From NCBI RefSeq assembly GCF_037126465.1, contig NW_026999455.1, positions 244,159 through 308,158 on the forward strand: a DNA stretch of 64,000 bases. Reading direction: 5' to 3'. The notes below the pieces were generated by a model, which was given only the letters and a program-made list of their open reading frames with translations, did no database searches and was not told where the DNA came from. The stretch comes from Ornithodoros turicata (lineage: Eukaryota; Arthropoda; Arachnida; Ixodida; Argasidae). This document shows, piece after piece, positions 22,790 through 33,945 of the stretch (positions are counted from its first letter, which is position 1; every line of letters starts with the position of its first letter). Both the position numbers and the translations under genes were made by a program.

Positions 22790-22913
22790 TGTTGGACTCA
22801 GGCAAGAGACAATCGTTTGGTTTGGTGGCAGGAGCCCAACTGATTTTATTCTACGCGGGTTCTGCCCGCACGTGAAACTGGATGACGATGGTGGCAGAGC
22901 TGGGGCTGCTACA
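22790..22913 (-). repeat. 5' LTR of the Gypsy element
   Basis: Same length and ends as the 3' LTR, with a handful of substitutions (for example CAAGAGACAATCG against CAAGGGACAACCG). The primer-binding site follows on the minus strand. Confidence 0.9.
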
Positions 22914-22917
22914 ATAT

Positions 22918-23300
22918 TATCAAGTCACGACCAGCCATTCAGCGCCGTTTACAACAAGCCTTAAACAACGTTCATCTCTTCCTTACGCTACTTGAATGGA
23001 CCTTTCACCCGAAAAGTGCGTCGAGCTCACCTTTCACCCACAAGGCTGAGTGTAATTTACCTCTTGGGTTGGTCCACGGAAGCTCGAGCCTGTGCGTTCC
23101 TATCGCTTCGTTGGTGTGGCCCTGGACTCGCACCTGCGCTGTGCTCGCCACATTAAGCACCTTGAAACCGAAGTGGAGGGATGGCTTCCTGCCATTCAAC
23201 TTCTTTCTGGCTTGGGCTGGGGCTGTGATCAAGGCTCCCTTTTAGCCGTTCACGCGGCTTTGGTGAGGGCAACTGTGCTTTACAACCTTCCGGTCTTGCA
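22918..23300 (+). pseudogene. I-like LINE fragment, block A part 1
   Basis: This is homologous to 44,445-44,825: the segment after the RT active site, starting CAAGTCACGACCAGCCATTC and coding for LSPEKCVEL...THKA. It is frameshifted. The Gypsy element borders it on the left and an inverted-repeat element on the right; it continues at 25,110. Confidence 0.8.
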
Positions 23301-23989
23301 CAGGTCCAGTAAACCACTAATATCCCTAGGACATCCTTACAAGGTTATGAACGTCCTGAATATCTGGACATCCATGCAATATCTGTGGGATGTCCCAGAA
23401 CGACATTCGCGTTCCTTTTTTATCGAGTAAATCACAGATGTCCTAGGTACGTCTGCAGGATATCGCGCTTTAGACATTTGAATGGAGGAAAAGCCTGGAG
23501 ATCCCTTGGATACCCATGAAAGATCCAGTACACGAGATTTTGGGCACTGGTTGAACGTCACAGGAACGTCGCCAGGACGTTGACCGAAGATATGCGAATA
23601 AACGTGAAGTTTATGACATCTTGTTCCGACAGCCACATTTTTGTTCTGCTGAGAGCAAGCAAAAACTTCTGTAAACGTTAACTGGATGGGGGAACAAGCA
23701 AAATCGCATATATTTCTATCGTTCGCGTGCTACTAGCCGTGAAATTATTTATCTATATTCGTAACGATCGTCAAGCAACAGTGGAATTTGATCACTTTTA
23801 TAGCTCCACTCAGCAGCTAATCCCATTTTAGACAATAGCTTGAATTAAAAACACAGTATCTGGCATGAAGGAATGTGAGAAACGTTATTGGTTATACCAT
23901 GTCTCTGCAGATTCACGGGTTAATTGCAGAGAAGCACTTCCTCACCGTTACAAGTGTATCACGGCCCAAATACGTAACGAACTTGCTCC

Positions 23990-24556
23990 AACGGCGTTTA
24001 TTTCAGTATAAGCTCTGGGCATTTTGTCAGCATAAACTTCCAAATTTGGATTCGCCGATGCCGACTTCCTTTTGTGGCCCAGATGTTGGGAGCATGGCTA
24101 TTTTTCAGGCAGTGAGAGCCGGGCTGCGTGCACATATTACCCGTGAGCAGTCATTACTTGGGTCTGTGGAGTGCTGTCGCCGCTGGCTTACAGCGACTCG
24201 GCTCTTTGATCATGATCAAGGTGAGTGGCAGATCAAGTTCTAGTAAGCCCACTAGGACTGTACAGCTCCCCCGTAGCGACTCTTCCGGAGTTTCAGGATT
24301 GTTCGCAGGGTATGGCACGTACAAAAAGCAATCCCCTTTGGAGCGTTGTTATCTGGTATGTAAGATATAGTTTGTGTAAAAGAGGCTACCTCCATAGGTA
24401 GTTATCTTGCTTGATGACAATACACACGTTGTGTGTAAGGTGGCTCTGCTGCTTGATGACAATACACACACACCGTTATGTGTAAGATAGAGTTTGTAAA
24501 AGAGGCTACTTCCATAGGTAGTTATCTTGCTTGATGACAATACACACACGTTGTGA
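23990..24556 (+). pseudogene. L1/Tx1-like LINE C-terminal fragment and 3' tail
   Basis: The peptide GPDVGSMAIFQAVRAGLRAH...WLTATRLFDHDQGEWQIKF, stop, matches the minus-strand LINE at 29,303-29,480. The 3' tail that follows (GGCTACCTCCATAGG, GCTTGATGACAATACAC) is repeated imperfectly two to three times between 24,361 and 24,556. Confidence 0.75.
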
Positions 24557-24792
24557 ATGCTCCCTTGAAATTCGCGTACGCGGTGGAGGGGACAAAAAGG
24601 GAGCCTGCTCTTCTTTTTAGGGTGGAAGCACATGTGGTAAGATGGTCAGCCTTGGTGGACCGTGCGTCAGAGTTTAGTCGAACGCTGGCGGGGCTTACTA
24701 CATTCCCTGAATTTTTGACCTGCTGTTGATGTTCGACGCATTTATTTCAACACAGACACGTAAAAATTAACATTGTACATAATACGTATGCA

Positions 24793-24795
<3 letters not shown>

Positions 24796-24834
<39 letters not shown>
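24796..24834. repeat. (TA)n microsatellite
   Basis: About 19 uninterrupted TA units. Confidence 0.95.
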
Positions 24835-24835
<1 letters not shown>

Positions 24836-25109
24836 TTACATACATATGAGAGTGGAGTTGTCATGTCAGATATGTATCAACTAAAAGCAAGTGCATGTTT
24901 GGACCTGCTTGCATGATGTCGCACGTACATCCATATATCCTAAAAAGACGTTCCCTGGATATTCGCAGGATCTACAAATGACAAAGAAGTGCTAGTCCAC
25001 AGAACGTCCCGGGGATGTAAATGGCTCTGTGGCAAAGTCCGTGGGATATCCCAACGTCCGAAATAGGATATCCTGTAGACGTTTTCTGGATATATATGGT
25101 TTGCTGGGG

Positions 25110-26280
25110 GGTTTCTACAACATCGTTAAATACCCTTCGGTCCCTGTTCGCACGAAGCCTTCGTCGCTGCTTTGGCGTTCCAAGAATGGCTGAAACACGG
25201 CAAGTCCTAGCTGAAGCGAGCGGGAAACGGCTCGACACTTCCTACGTTTGCGTGCGAACGTTCCCCGTCACCCACTCCTCAGGAAAATTCGATAGCGTCC
25301 TGAAAGTGATTTCCATCGCGTGGCGTTTGCGCTGAGGACACGCCACGCTCACCTTCCTTCGTTCTCTCACCTTCTCCGTCCTTCGAGTTCAGTTTTATGC
25401 TCTCGTTAGACGCGCAGTTTTCCACCTCTACCACCGCTTACACGAATGGCGCCTCTCGAAATGGTGAGTCCGCGTCAGCGTTTGTCACCCTCGACGAAGG
25501 CGTAGTTCAAGGACGTCGCCTTTGGCATTGTACATCATCCCCAGCTGCGGAACTCTACGCCATACTTTGCTTTTTGCAGCACATTGTTCCTTTAGTCCCC
25601 CGGAATTGGGTGGTCTTTACTGACTCAACCTTTGCGCTGCAGCATGCAATCAATTGGAAATTCTGGCATCCGAGGCTCCTCCGGCCCGTTGGTTAACCGC
25701 TTACAAACTTGTCTACGAAGCAGAACATACGCTCGCTCTCCAATGGGTTCCCGCCCATTACGGTGTCGAAGGCAATGAACTGGCGGACAGCGCCGCCGAA
25801 GCAGCCCTCTCGTCTCCGAGACGGACGCGTATTACACTGCTCAAAGGCGACCGGCAGTCCATACTTCGAAGCCTTGTGACTCCTCTAGCTACCCGCCAAC
25901 GGACCGACGACATACTACACCCCGCCATGCTGAGCAGAGTTGACGCAGCGCTCGCTTTCCGCATGCTAGCACATATCTCTCATCAAGAGGCCGCATTAGT
26001 TCATCGAATGCGCCTCGACGTCGCCTTCACAGCTCAGTGGTGCTACTGCTTGGCCCTCTCCCTCACAAAATTGCTTGGCCCCTGGCCGCATCGAGCACAA
26101 CAACGCTCGGTCCTCAAGGCTCTCTTCGCCTTTTTGGACGCCACAGGAATTCGATCCTCATTGTAACGGGACCCATTCCGTCATTCCCTGCTTCACCTCC
26201 AGCAATGGGGTAGAGTATCGCCCCCGGTGATGAAACTCCCCACCCATTATCCTGAAGTAAAGTTGTTGTTGCTGTTTATT
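25110..26280 (+). pseudogene. I-like LINE fragment, block A part 2 (RNase H and 3' end)
   Basis: This continues the LINE after the insert. The RNase H region shows YTNGASRN (about 25,433), AELYAILCFLQ, FTDSTFALQ and LQWVPAHYGVEGNELADSAAEAA. The first catalytic acid is N here, while block B still has D (YTDGASRN). A frame change near 25,680 splits RNase H. The C-terminal part ends RSSL, stop, and is followed by the AGCAATGGGGTAGAGTATCG tail with TTGTTGTTGCTG. Confidence 0.85.
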
Positions 26281-26289
26281 ATCATTCAT

Positions 26290-26590
26290 GCCATTATGTC
26301 TTGACTACGCCAAGGACGCCTTTCAAATGGACCTTTTTTTTCACAAAGGCTTTAGCGCATGCGCATGCCCATGACGCGCCGGAGAGGGTTATCATCGTCT
26401 GCATTAGGTGTCACAGTATGGAAATAACGAAGAAATTCGGGCTTGTTGGTACACGGTCAAAGATGTGCCTAGCGCCATCTATTGCATTATTCGATAACGA
26501 ACTAGCATATCTTGACACGTGGCGTTGGAAGAATACCCGGTATATACGGTCCAGGTTGTATCAATGTGGGGGTGATTTCCTCAAATAAAT
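26290..26590 (+). pseudogene. Penelope-like C-terminal fragment, block A
   Basis: The frame contains KMCLAPSIALFDNELAYLDTW, similar to the final helices after the GIY-YIG domain in the minus-strand fragment at 18,003. Only ~95 codons are left and the N-terminal half matches nothing that I know. The same unit is at 47,703-48,002. Confidence 0.45.
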
Positions 26591-26856
26591 GTGTTGGAAC
26601 TTAGCGCCCTTTTTTGTGTGTGCTTTGTCCGTGCCTCGTCTTTTAGCGCCAAGCGTTTCTTTGATCAGGTATACGGGGACGAGAGAAGCGGGGGACCAGT
26701 GGGGAGACCGCACGAACGGCGCAACTCGGGGCCGATTTTGGTCATTTTGTGGTACCCACGTAGATTTGTTCGGAGACACCTAGAGTGTGGTTCGCCGAAG
26801 AGCTCTCAGGACACGACGCGCATATGTGAAAAAGGGCCCTTTTCAGTTTTAGTTTT

Positions 26857-27035
26857 GTGTTCGTCCTTTCCTTTTCTTATCTTCTTTGTCTTTTCTTCTT
26901 TGTCTTTCCTTCCTCGTTTCTTTTCTTTTTTTCCTTTTCTTTTCTTTCCCATTTTCTCAATTTTTCTGTTCCATTTCTTTTCATTTCCTTTTCTTCTTTT
27001 TCTTTTCCCTTTTTCTTCCCCCATTTTCTATTTTT
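26857..27035 (+). repeat. Pyrimidine-rich tract, block A
   Basis: About 180 bases of nearly pure CTTTTC / TTTTCC repeats. Long open frames across it are artefacts of composition. The shorter counterpart in block B is at 48,271-48,420. Confidence 0.9.
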
Positions 27036-27147
27036 TTGGAATAGCAAGCCGACCTCCGTCTCGCTGATCTTTCCTCTTTTTTTCTTAATAGATATATTCC
27101 TCTCCCTCCATTATCCACCCGCTGCCTGGCAAGCCGTCATCCGACTA

Positions 27148-27371
27148 CATTCTTAAAAATGAACTTCACCACATACCACGCTCCTAGGCAACCGTCATCC
27201 CGAGTAACAACGCTCTCGCCCTAGATTTGTTGAAACGGGAGGCGGAACCTATTTTGTGCATTATGCGCGGCACAGAATCCTGTTTTCAACAAATCAGGGG
27301 AGAGAACGTTGTCATTTGGGATGAAGGTCGACTAGGAGCGTGCTATGTGGTGAAGCTCATTTCTAAGAGTG
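27148..27371. mobile_element. 224-bp MITE with TA borders, block A
   Basis: Terminal inverted repeats of about 75 bases: left end ACATTCTTAAAAATGAACTTC..., right end GAAGCTCATTTCTAAGAGTG. An inner dyad contains GATTTGTTGAAA / TTTCAACAAATC. TA borders both sides. A second copy is at 48,533-48,758, and relatives are at 11,055 and 42,610. Confidence 0.8.
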
Positions 27372-27875
27372 TAAAGGGCTAAACGCATGGAGCGTTTTTC
27401 CGACGTTTTCACGACGCACGCGCGCTCAGCGTGCGTGTGACCTCGTAAAAACCAATCTTTCAACGCGCACGGAGGGCGTACACCGGAATCTGTCGACTAC
27501 AGATATTCGCGCGCGTCTGGGCGCGTTTTCCGAGAAGTAGACATAACCATGGCCGCCGTGCGGCAGACAAGGTTGCGTATGAGCAGCTCTCATAAATTTT
27601 TGGGACATTATCTATCACACTATATTTACGTGAACATTTGAATGGTATCTGGAATGAAGGAACGCAAGAACCACAGGAAAGAAGAGCATCGGCTCGTTCT
27701 AACAGATATTTGTGGTTGACGAATATAGCAACAGTGGCGCGCGTCACTCGCTCCGTACGTGTCCCATGCGTTTCGGGTGGTCGCCTCGCGGGCGTTTCTT
27801 CGCCGCGTGTGCAAGGCCATGGCGTACGCGCGACGTTTTGACGCTGAGAAAACGTCCAATGCGTTTCGCTCTTTA
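27372..27875. mobile_element. ~500-bp inverted-repeat element, block A (uninterrupted copy)
   Basis: The ends are TAAAGGGCTAAACGCATGGA and, from the other strand, TAAAGAGCGAAACGCATTGG. Both continue into CGTTTT and GC-rich CGCGCG sequence. The block B copy of this element is split by a Gypsy pol fragment at the point equivalent to about 27,607-27,615. No transposase. Confidence 0.7.
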
Positions 27876-28335
27876 GAGCGTTGTCCTTACGACCATGCTC
27901 ACCGACCTAAATGACAACGGACTCTTAGAATTCGTCGTTTTGCAGGACAGAAGTATAATTTGAGACCTTTCGTTAAACTTCTCAGGTAGAGAAAGTGTTA
28001 GAGATCGATAACAGGTATTTCGTGAAGCTCCTGCCCCCACCCGGGCTCAATAATTCGTGAACAGCTGACGCTAGCGAAGATACTTCTTTTTGGTAAAGAT
28101 CCTTGGGACATTGGCTATGAACCGAGTAGCGGGTATTTGATTTCGCACGCTTACGGAACCTCTGTTGTACGCACCGGGACCTTTAGGGAAACCTATTCAA
28201 CAGAAAAATAAAAAAATAAAGAAGAAAAAGGCGTCAGCACTTCGTAATTTTTTCAAATGATTAATTGATTTCGGTTTACATGTTTCTTGAGCAGTACACC
28301 AATGCGCTCTTTGCATGACATCTACGGTTGTCATA
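27876..28335. repeat. Shared flank of blocks A and B
   Basis: Nearly identical to 62,966-63,421 apart from small indels. I see no coding content. The identity ends at CTACGGTTGTCA, which marks the right edge of the duplicated block. Confidence 0.8.
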
Positions 28336-28339
28336 CTTT

Positions 28340-28575
28340 GTGATGTCAAGTTGTGATACTTCAGCGCAACGTATGTAGGATAAATGTAAATGAGTGTTAT
28401 TCTTGTGACGTCATCTTGTATTCAAATTTTTCTTGGAAGGGGGCAATAAACGCGCAGAACGTATATACCCCTAATACCAAAAATCATATGACCGTGACGT
28501 CACGGGAGGTATTATATGGCACGAAGGCGGGAAAAGCGTTTAAAGAGCCAATAGTGAGGGCGTAGGCCCTCTCTC
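28340..28575. other. Unassigned sequence with a CRE palindrome
   Basis: TGACGTCA occurs at about 28,494. No gene or element was recognised. Confidence 0.35.
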
Positions 28576-28579
28576 TCTC

Positions 28580-28870
28580 CTAAAGTCAGGGCTTGACGGC
28601 GAAGTCCTTCTAGAGCTTGTATCTGAGCAACATGTAGAACAATGGTCGCAAAACGGTACAACAATGGTACTGCAAAAGGTCGTATGCAGGACGGTTAGGC
28701 TCACTCAGGGCACGAAAAATGGCCTTTATACCTAAAGCGAGGCACTTAACTTTTACATGTGGCACTCGCAAGCCACCAACGTCCCGCGACGGGTACAGAC
28801 GCGCGCGTGACACCCGTTCCACAGTGTTATCTCATATGAACTGAAAATCAATACGGGTCACAGTAAGAAA
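28580..28870 (-). pseudogene. L1/Tx1-like LINE thumb-domain fragment
   Basis: The minus-strand frame reads RVSRARLYPSRDVGGLRVPHV, the conserved post-RT segment (…GGLGLP-type) of L1/Tx1 LINEs. Its order relative to 29,303-29,947 is wrong for a single element, so it is a separate truncated copy. Confidence 0.65.
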
Positions 28871-29109
28871 GATCTGACGTGGCGGAAGTGATATGGTACC
28901 ATGGTACCAGTACTTGCTTAAGAACCACGACGTCGCTAGCCGGGTGGAAGAACCAGACCCTTCAATTCACGGAGAACAGGTATGCTACGCTGGTGAATGC
29001 GCATCCACGATGATACTGCGATTCCCCGATTATTGAAACAGTAGCCCAGTATGCGTTATTCAGACTTAACAGGTATCACGAATGAAGACGCACAGGAGGG
29101 AACAGAACT

Positions 29110-29947
29110 GATAAAGAGCGTGTATTGTCATCAAGCAAGATAACTACCTATGGAGGTAGCCTCTTTTGCACAAACTATATCTCACGTACCAGATAACAAC
29201 GCTCCAAAGGGAGATTGCTTTTTGTACGTGCCATACCCTGCGAAGAATCCTGAAACTCCGGAAGAGTCGCTACGGGGGAGCAGTACAGTTCTAGTGGGCT
29301 TACTAGAACCTGATATGCCACTTACCTTGATCATGATCAAAGAGACGAGTCGCTGTAAGCCAGCGGCGAGAGCACTCCACAGACCCAAATAGTGACTGCT
29401 CATGGATGATATGTGCACGCAGCCCGGCTCTAACTGCCTGAAAAATAGCCATCCTCACAACATCTGGGCCATCAAAGGACAGCCGGCACCGGCGAATCCA
29501 AATTTGGAAGTTAATTTCTGAAATCAGCAATGCTAGTTGCTTCCGTTCTGCGCGTGCGACCGACAACGGCTCCAGGTACCTTACGGTGGCCCAATCAACT
29601 ACTGGGAGTCCAAATATTAGCGCCGCCCTACTCCACAGTAAAAGTGGAATATGGCATCGCAAAAAAAAAAAAACAATGTTCTGCTGTCTCAGACATGCCA
29701 CAAGACGGACTACCGTCCGTGCGACATATCCGAAAACGGTGCAAAAGTTCACGGAGTGGGAGGACACCATGAGCCAGCTTCCACTGGAGACTAGCGCGCC
29801 GCGCAAAAAGCCAGACAGCAGTGATACACCGCCAGGCGAATTTCGTTGGCACTGCTGGCCTTGCGGGACCAGGTTGCATTTCCCTGTAGGCGGCGTAGAA
29901 ATTACGGACGCTCCACAAGGAAATGTCTTCGTCTGGGCATTCGACAC
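29110..29947 (-). pseudogene. L1/Tx1-like LINE C-terminal region and 3' tail
   Basis: Reading leftward there is WRCITAVWLFARRASLQWKL, a zf-RVT-like Cys/His motif (SPSCGMSETAEHCFFF), then FQAVRAGLRAH...FDHDQGKWHIRF, stop. The tail with CCTATGGAGGTAGCC (plus strand) follows at about 29,145. An A-run (about 29,660-29,672) causes a frameshift. Upstream on the minus strand the same LINE continues at 33,987, beyond a 4-kb insertion. Confidence 0.75.
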
Positions 29948-30049
29948 CCCTATTGAAAAATCCTACATTTGCTCATACAGGAATCAATGTGAGACATGTA
30001 GGAATGTAGGAATAGCAAGCCGCCATACCGGTGGCTAACCTTTCCCTCT

Positions 30050-31140
30050 TATTTTTTTATATATAATAAACGTATCCCCCCCTACATATCTCGTGTGATT
30101 CTCATATGAAAATGGACGTGGAACATGTAGGAATCCACATGTGTGATGTGAGAAGCCATATAGGATATGAGTTGTCCCACATCTTCTTTATCTCATCTCA
30201 TATCGGCCTCACACAGGAATCAATGTAGATGATTTCGGACCCCACATATCCCATATTATTTGCATGTGAGACCCCTTATGTAAGACACTAGCAGTCTCAG
30301 GTAGCTCTCTTAGCAGTCAGGTGCATGACACCATATTGTCGTTTGCTGTGTGTGGGCTCATGTTTTACGCATTGCCAGACCTCAGACGTAACTAACTAGA
30401 GGTAATTAGTTTGCAGTATAATTAAATACTCTCTGAGCTCAACTTCATGTACCCAAATCTTTCAAAAGCTCGATAGTTTGTCGATTTTTTGTTGTATTTC
30501 GCAGTTAATCTGGAATGTGAGCTCCTCCACTTTTGCAATAAGTGCTACCGTTTTGTGAGTTTGTGCAGCATCGATAAAATTCACGGCTGCAATAATAATA
30601 TCGCCTTCAAAACCACACTTCACATTGTGCTCAGGGTTGAATGTGAATCAGCCGATTCCGAAACTGCTAGAAACAGTGCTCACAGACTGCGTCTTGCAAC
30701 ACTGTGCCACGTTGTTTCTCACTCTGGGCATTTGCTTTGTTCGTTGTTACGTTTTCGTGCTCTTTGTCGTGTTCAGAAGCGGGTGTGCGCCGTGCTGTGC
30801 GGGACTTTTTAAGCAGGACAAACTTCGGGCGCGAGTGAAATACAAGTAAGATAAGGTGGCAGCGGTTTTTCCTGCAAGCTTGATCGACCGGTTCCAGCCA
30901 ACTGACGTAAAGAACTTCACACCTCTGTTCGATCTGCGCACGGGATTGGAGAAATGGAGCAGGGGTTCTACGACGCCGTAGTTTTCATGCTGCACAGTAT
31001 GTTTTTTTTTTCTTCTTATTTCTGTTATCCGAATACTTGACAGTTTTAAGCGCATTCGTGTGGTAGAGGAGATGTTGTCGTGCACCGGTGTCATGCTGCT
31101 GATGTGTTACGATTTCTTCTTCGCTACTGTTTCAGATGCA
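30050..31140. other. Interior of the 4-kb element, unassigned
   Basis: Words related to CACATGTG and ATATGAGA dominate up to about 30,300. After that I see no family motif. Short frames at 30,489-30,850 are not supported. Confidence 0.35.
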
Positions 31141-31647
31141 TTTAACAAACTTGCATAGATACAGGAAGGGAGTTGCCTCAGGACAGAAGCCGGCGATATT
31201 TCGAACAGAGACTGTTCTTCTTCTGGGCACCGTCCTCATCATTGGCATGGTATTTAAAGGGTTAGGTGTGACGTGTTTAAAGGTTCATGCGAATTGTGTG
31301 TCAACAGCCCGGAGGGAAGAAAGGGTCCGTACGGGCTTTTACGGCCGGAGTGAATGGCCGCTTTGTTAGAGTGTGTAGGGGATTATGTGAACGAAGTCAT
31401 CTAGGCTCCTGACCGGTTACAGAAAAATGGGGGTTCACGAACACGTGCACGAAATGGGACAATAGGCAAGAATTAGCAATCATAGCGAAAGATAAGGAGG
31501 TTAGTGGTTACGTGGGGAAAATTCCAGAACGAGCAATTTTTTTAACTATTTGTAATACAAAGTTGTGGCATGCAATAAAGAAAGCAGAAGGCAGTGGCCA
31601 TGCAGAACATAACTGATGATAATGGAGATAGAAGGGAAAAGCATATT

Positions 31648-32160
31648 TTATTTCTGAAGTGTTTCCAGGGTGCATTGTGCTTTGTTGATACCGGACGGGT
31701 GAAGAGCGTTGAACCTGTATATGAGATACGACTCCCTATCACGTCTGTCACGTGTGGATCTAAACCCGGTTTCTAGAATATATAGTTTAATGTTGTCAAA
31801 ATTATGACCAGGAACGTTAAAATGTCCGTCGACTGCTTTGGGGAGTTTGTTGGACGTGTCGGTTCTGTGTCCAGTAAGGTGGTTGTTCATTTGTTGGCCG
31901 GTTTCCGCAATGTATTGCATAGAGCAGTCGCCACATTCAATGCAGTATATGACATTGGAGCTTGTGCATGTGAATGCGTGGTTAACGGCGTGGGTGTAAT
32001 TGCTCGCAGTGCTTTTGATGGAGTTAGCGTGTTGAACGTGCTTGCATGTTTTGCAGCGCGGCAGGTTGCAGGGTCGTGTTCCCGTGTACGGGGCGCTCGT
32101 TTCACTGATTTTGGCATTGACCAAGGAGTCTGCTAGGTTTTTTGCGCGTCGGTATGTCAC
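31648..32160 (-). pseudogene. Penelope-like GIY-YIG endonuclease domain
   Basis: The N-terminal Cys cluster CNLPRCKTCKHV is followed by NVIYCIECGDCSMQYIAETG (the GIY-YIG-like strand pair, here IYCIEC...QYIAETG), HRTDTSNKLPKAV, HFNVPGHNF and RDRRDRESYLI with the catalytic-type R and E. The domain is complete. It cuts target DNA to start reverse transcription. The frame between RT and this domain is broken. Confidence 0.85.
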
Positions 32161-32414
32161 CTGTATGGGATGGGTGAATATATTGCTAAGTCGGTCACTG
32201 CTTTGGAGGAGGGGCTCGTGCTTCTGTAGAATGGCTTTGATGTTTGGAAGTGCGTTAGCATATCTTGTGATGAAGCTTATTTGGCACGCGTCAGGATTTT
32301 TTCGGTTTTCCAGAACCTGGTTTCGATCGAGTGTGAGTGCCTTGCGACGGAATCGGTTAGGAGGGAGTCTGGATAGTCCCTTTGGGCAAGTGTACTGCAG
32401 AGTTCGTCAAGATT

Positions 32415-32842
32415 CTAAGCGTAATCTGTGTCGTTTGAACAAATTCTGCGTAGTCTTACACTCTGCCCATTAGGAATTCCAACCTTACAGTGACGCGGGT
32501 GGTGACTCTTGAAGTGAAGGTATTGTTGTTTGTCAGTTGGCTTTTTGTATAGTGTTGTGGTGAGGTTGCCGTTTTCCAGTGATATTGTGGTGTCGAGGAA
32601 GTTAATGATGTGAGTTGACTGTTGTGATGTGAACTTTATGTTGCTTTGCGCGGTGTTCAGTAGATCTACGAACTTTTGAAATTCATGTTCACCGTGTTCC
32701 CATATTATCAGTATATCATCGATGTATCGAAGGTACACAGTGGGTTTTAATGAGAGGGCGTGAGAACTTTGTTTTCTAAGAACCCCATGAAGATATTTGC
32801 GTATGTGGGTGCAACAGGTGTGCCCATACGCACGGAACCGAG
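32415..32842 (-). pseudogene. Penelope-like reverse transcriptase, C-terminal half
   Basis: The order is VRMGTPVAPTYANIFMG (about 32,825), catalytic YIDD in LRYIDDILIIWEHG (about 32,725), then FLDTTISL, LYKKPTD, the HP-H segment and RLRRIC. These are the Penelope-type RT signatures. One frameshift lies near 32,750. There is no N-terminal finger region. Confidence 0.85.
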
Positions 32843-33784
32843 ACGTCCAACAAACTCCCCAAAGCAGTCGCCGAACATTTTAACGTTCCTGGTCACAATT
32901 TTGACTACATTAAACTATATATTTTAGAAACCGGGTTTATATCCACACGTGACAGACGTGATAGGGAGCCGTATCTCATATACAGGTTCAACGCTCTTCA
33001 CCCGTCTGGTATCAACAAAGCACAAGGCACCCTGGAAACACTTCACAAATCAAATATGCTTTTCCCTTCCATCTCCATTATCATCAGTTATGTTCTGCAT
33101 GGCCACTGCCTTCTGCTTTCTTTATTGCATGCACAACTTTGTATTACAAATATCTTTCGCTATGATTGCTAATTCTTGCCTATTGTCCCATTTTGTGCAC
33201 GTGTTCGTGAACCCCCATTTTTCTGTAACCGGTCAGGAGCCTAGATGACTTCGTTCACATAATCCCCTGCACACTCTAACAAAGCGGCCATTCACTCCGG
33301 CCGTAAAAACCCGTACGGACCTTTTCTTCCCTCGGGGCTGTTGACACACAATTCGCATGAACCTTTAAACACGTCACACCTAACCCTTTAAATACCATGC
33401 CAATGATGAGGACGGTGCCCAGAAGAAGAACAGTCTCTGTTCGAAATATCGCCGGCTTCTGTCCTGAGGCAACTCCCTTCCTACATCTCTACCGGTTCGC
33501 TGGATTTCTACTCATCTGCGTTTGCATAGAGACAGTGTTGTGTAAGATGAGAAAGAAAACGCAATAAGGAAAGGCTTGTTCAGTGCACAATATGCGTGGG
33601 ATGCTAAATGTCCTGAATAAAAAGTCAAATGTAAACACTTCAAATATGTGCACTGTATGCTTTCACATTATCCCAATGTGCTCTGCTGCTGCTGCGGTGT
33701 CAAGTCACGGGCATGCTATTATTGAGACGTATATCTGTTACGGCAAACATGAGACCCCACAAAATATGGGGCCCTACGTGGACT

Positions 33785-33945
33785 TGGGGCCCCACATCAA
33801 TATGGGGTGCGGGATCCTACATCAATATGGGTGTGGTATTCTACATGAATATGAGATGTGGGATCCCACGTCATTATGAGATACGAGATCCCACATCGAT
33901 ATGCGATATGAGATCCCACATCAATATGCGATGTGGGATCTTACA
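33785..33945. repeat. 25-bp subterminal tandem repeat, six units
   Basis: Units start at about 33,794, 33,819, 33,843, 33,868, 33,893 and 33,918. Each reads roughly ACATCAATATGNGATGTGGG with an adjoining GATCCC, so successive units form ATGTGGGATCCCACAT dyads. Confidence 0.85.

Larger units (their letters stand above)
18601..22913 (-). mobile_element. Gypsy LTR retrotransposon, CsRn1-like, complete but inactivated
   Basis: The 4.3-kb element lies on the minus strand between two 124-bp LTRs (18,601-18,724 and 22,790-22,913) and is flanked by ATAT on both sides. Sense LTR ends are TGTTGCAG...CCAACA. Just inside the 5' LTR, TGGTGACCCGGACAG is the primer-binding site; TGGTGACCC is the tRNA-Trp-type site described for CsRn1-clade Gypsy elements. 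The polypurine tract GAGGGGGGAGCCA abuts the 3' LTR (about 18,725-18,738). The LTRs differ at roughly seven or eight positions, so the insertion is not very recent. It interrupts the I-like LINE of block A or its immediate flank. Confidence 0.9.
23306..25107. mobile_element. 1.8-kb inverted-repeat element splitting the LINE of block A
   Basis: The ends are CCAGTAAACCACTAATATCC and, from the other strand, CCAGCAAACCATATATATCC. Subterminal regions are full of GGATATCC / GGACATCC / ACGTCC words on both sides. Block B lacks this insert at the equivalent point (44,830), which confirms that it inserted. The target duplication is unclear because the flanks have drifted. It has no transposase and carries a nested LINE tail and a dinucleotide repeat. 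Confidence 0.7.
31163..33482 (-). mobile_element. Penelope-like element with inverted terminal arms
   Basis: A minus-strand Penelope-like retroelement with RT followed by a GIY-YIG endonuclease. Segment 31,163-31,857 (end of the endonuclease and 3' UTR) recurs inverted at 32,843-33,482. Penelope elements are known for LTR-like copies in direct or inverted orientation, so this fits their usual structure. The 5' half of RT is missing, cut off by the inverted arm. Confidence 0.85.

Noticed and set aside
23300..25112. Target duplication of the 1.8-kb element
   Set aside because: The flanks (AGGT and GGGG) do not match convincingly, even with the empty site in block B as reference.
26591..27156. 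Open frames of 99-158 codons across the pyrimidine tract
   Set aside because: They come from CTTTTC composition (Phe/Ser/Leu strings) and are not shared in sequence with any family.
33785..33945. A CRISPR-like array
   Set aside because: Units are contiguous without spacers, they vary, and the setting is a eukaryotic transposon end.
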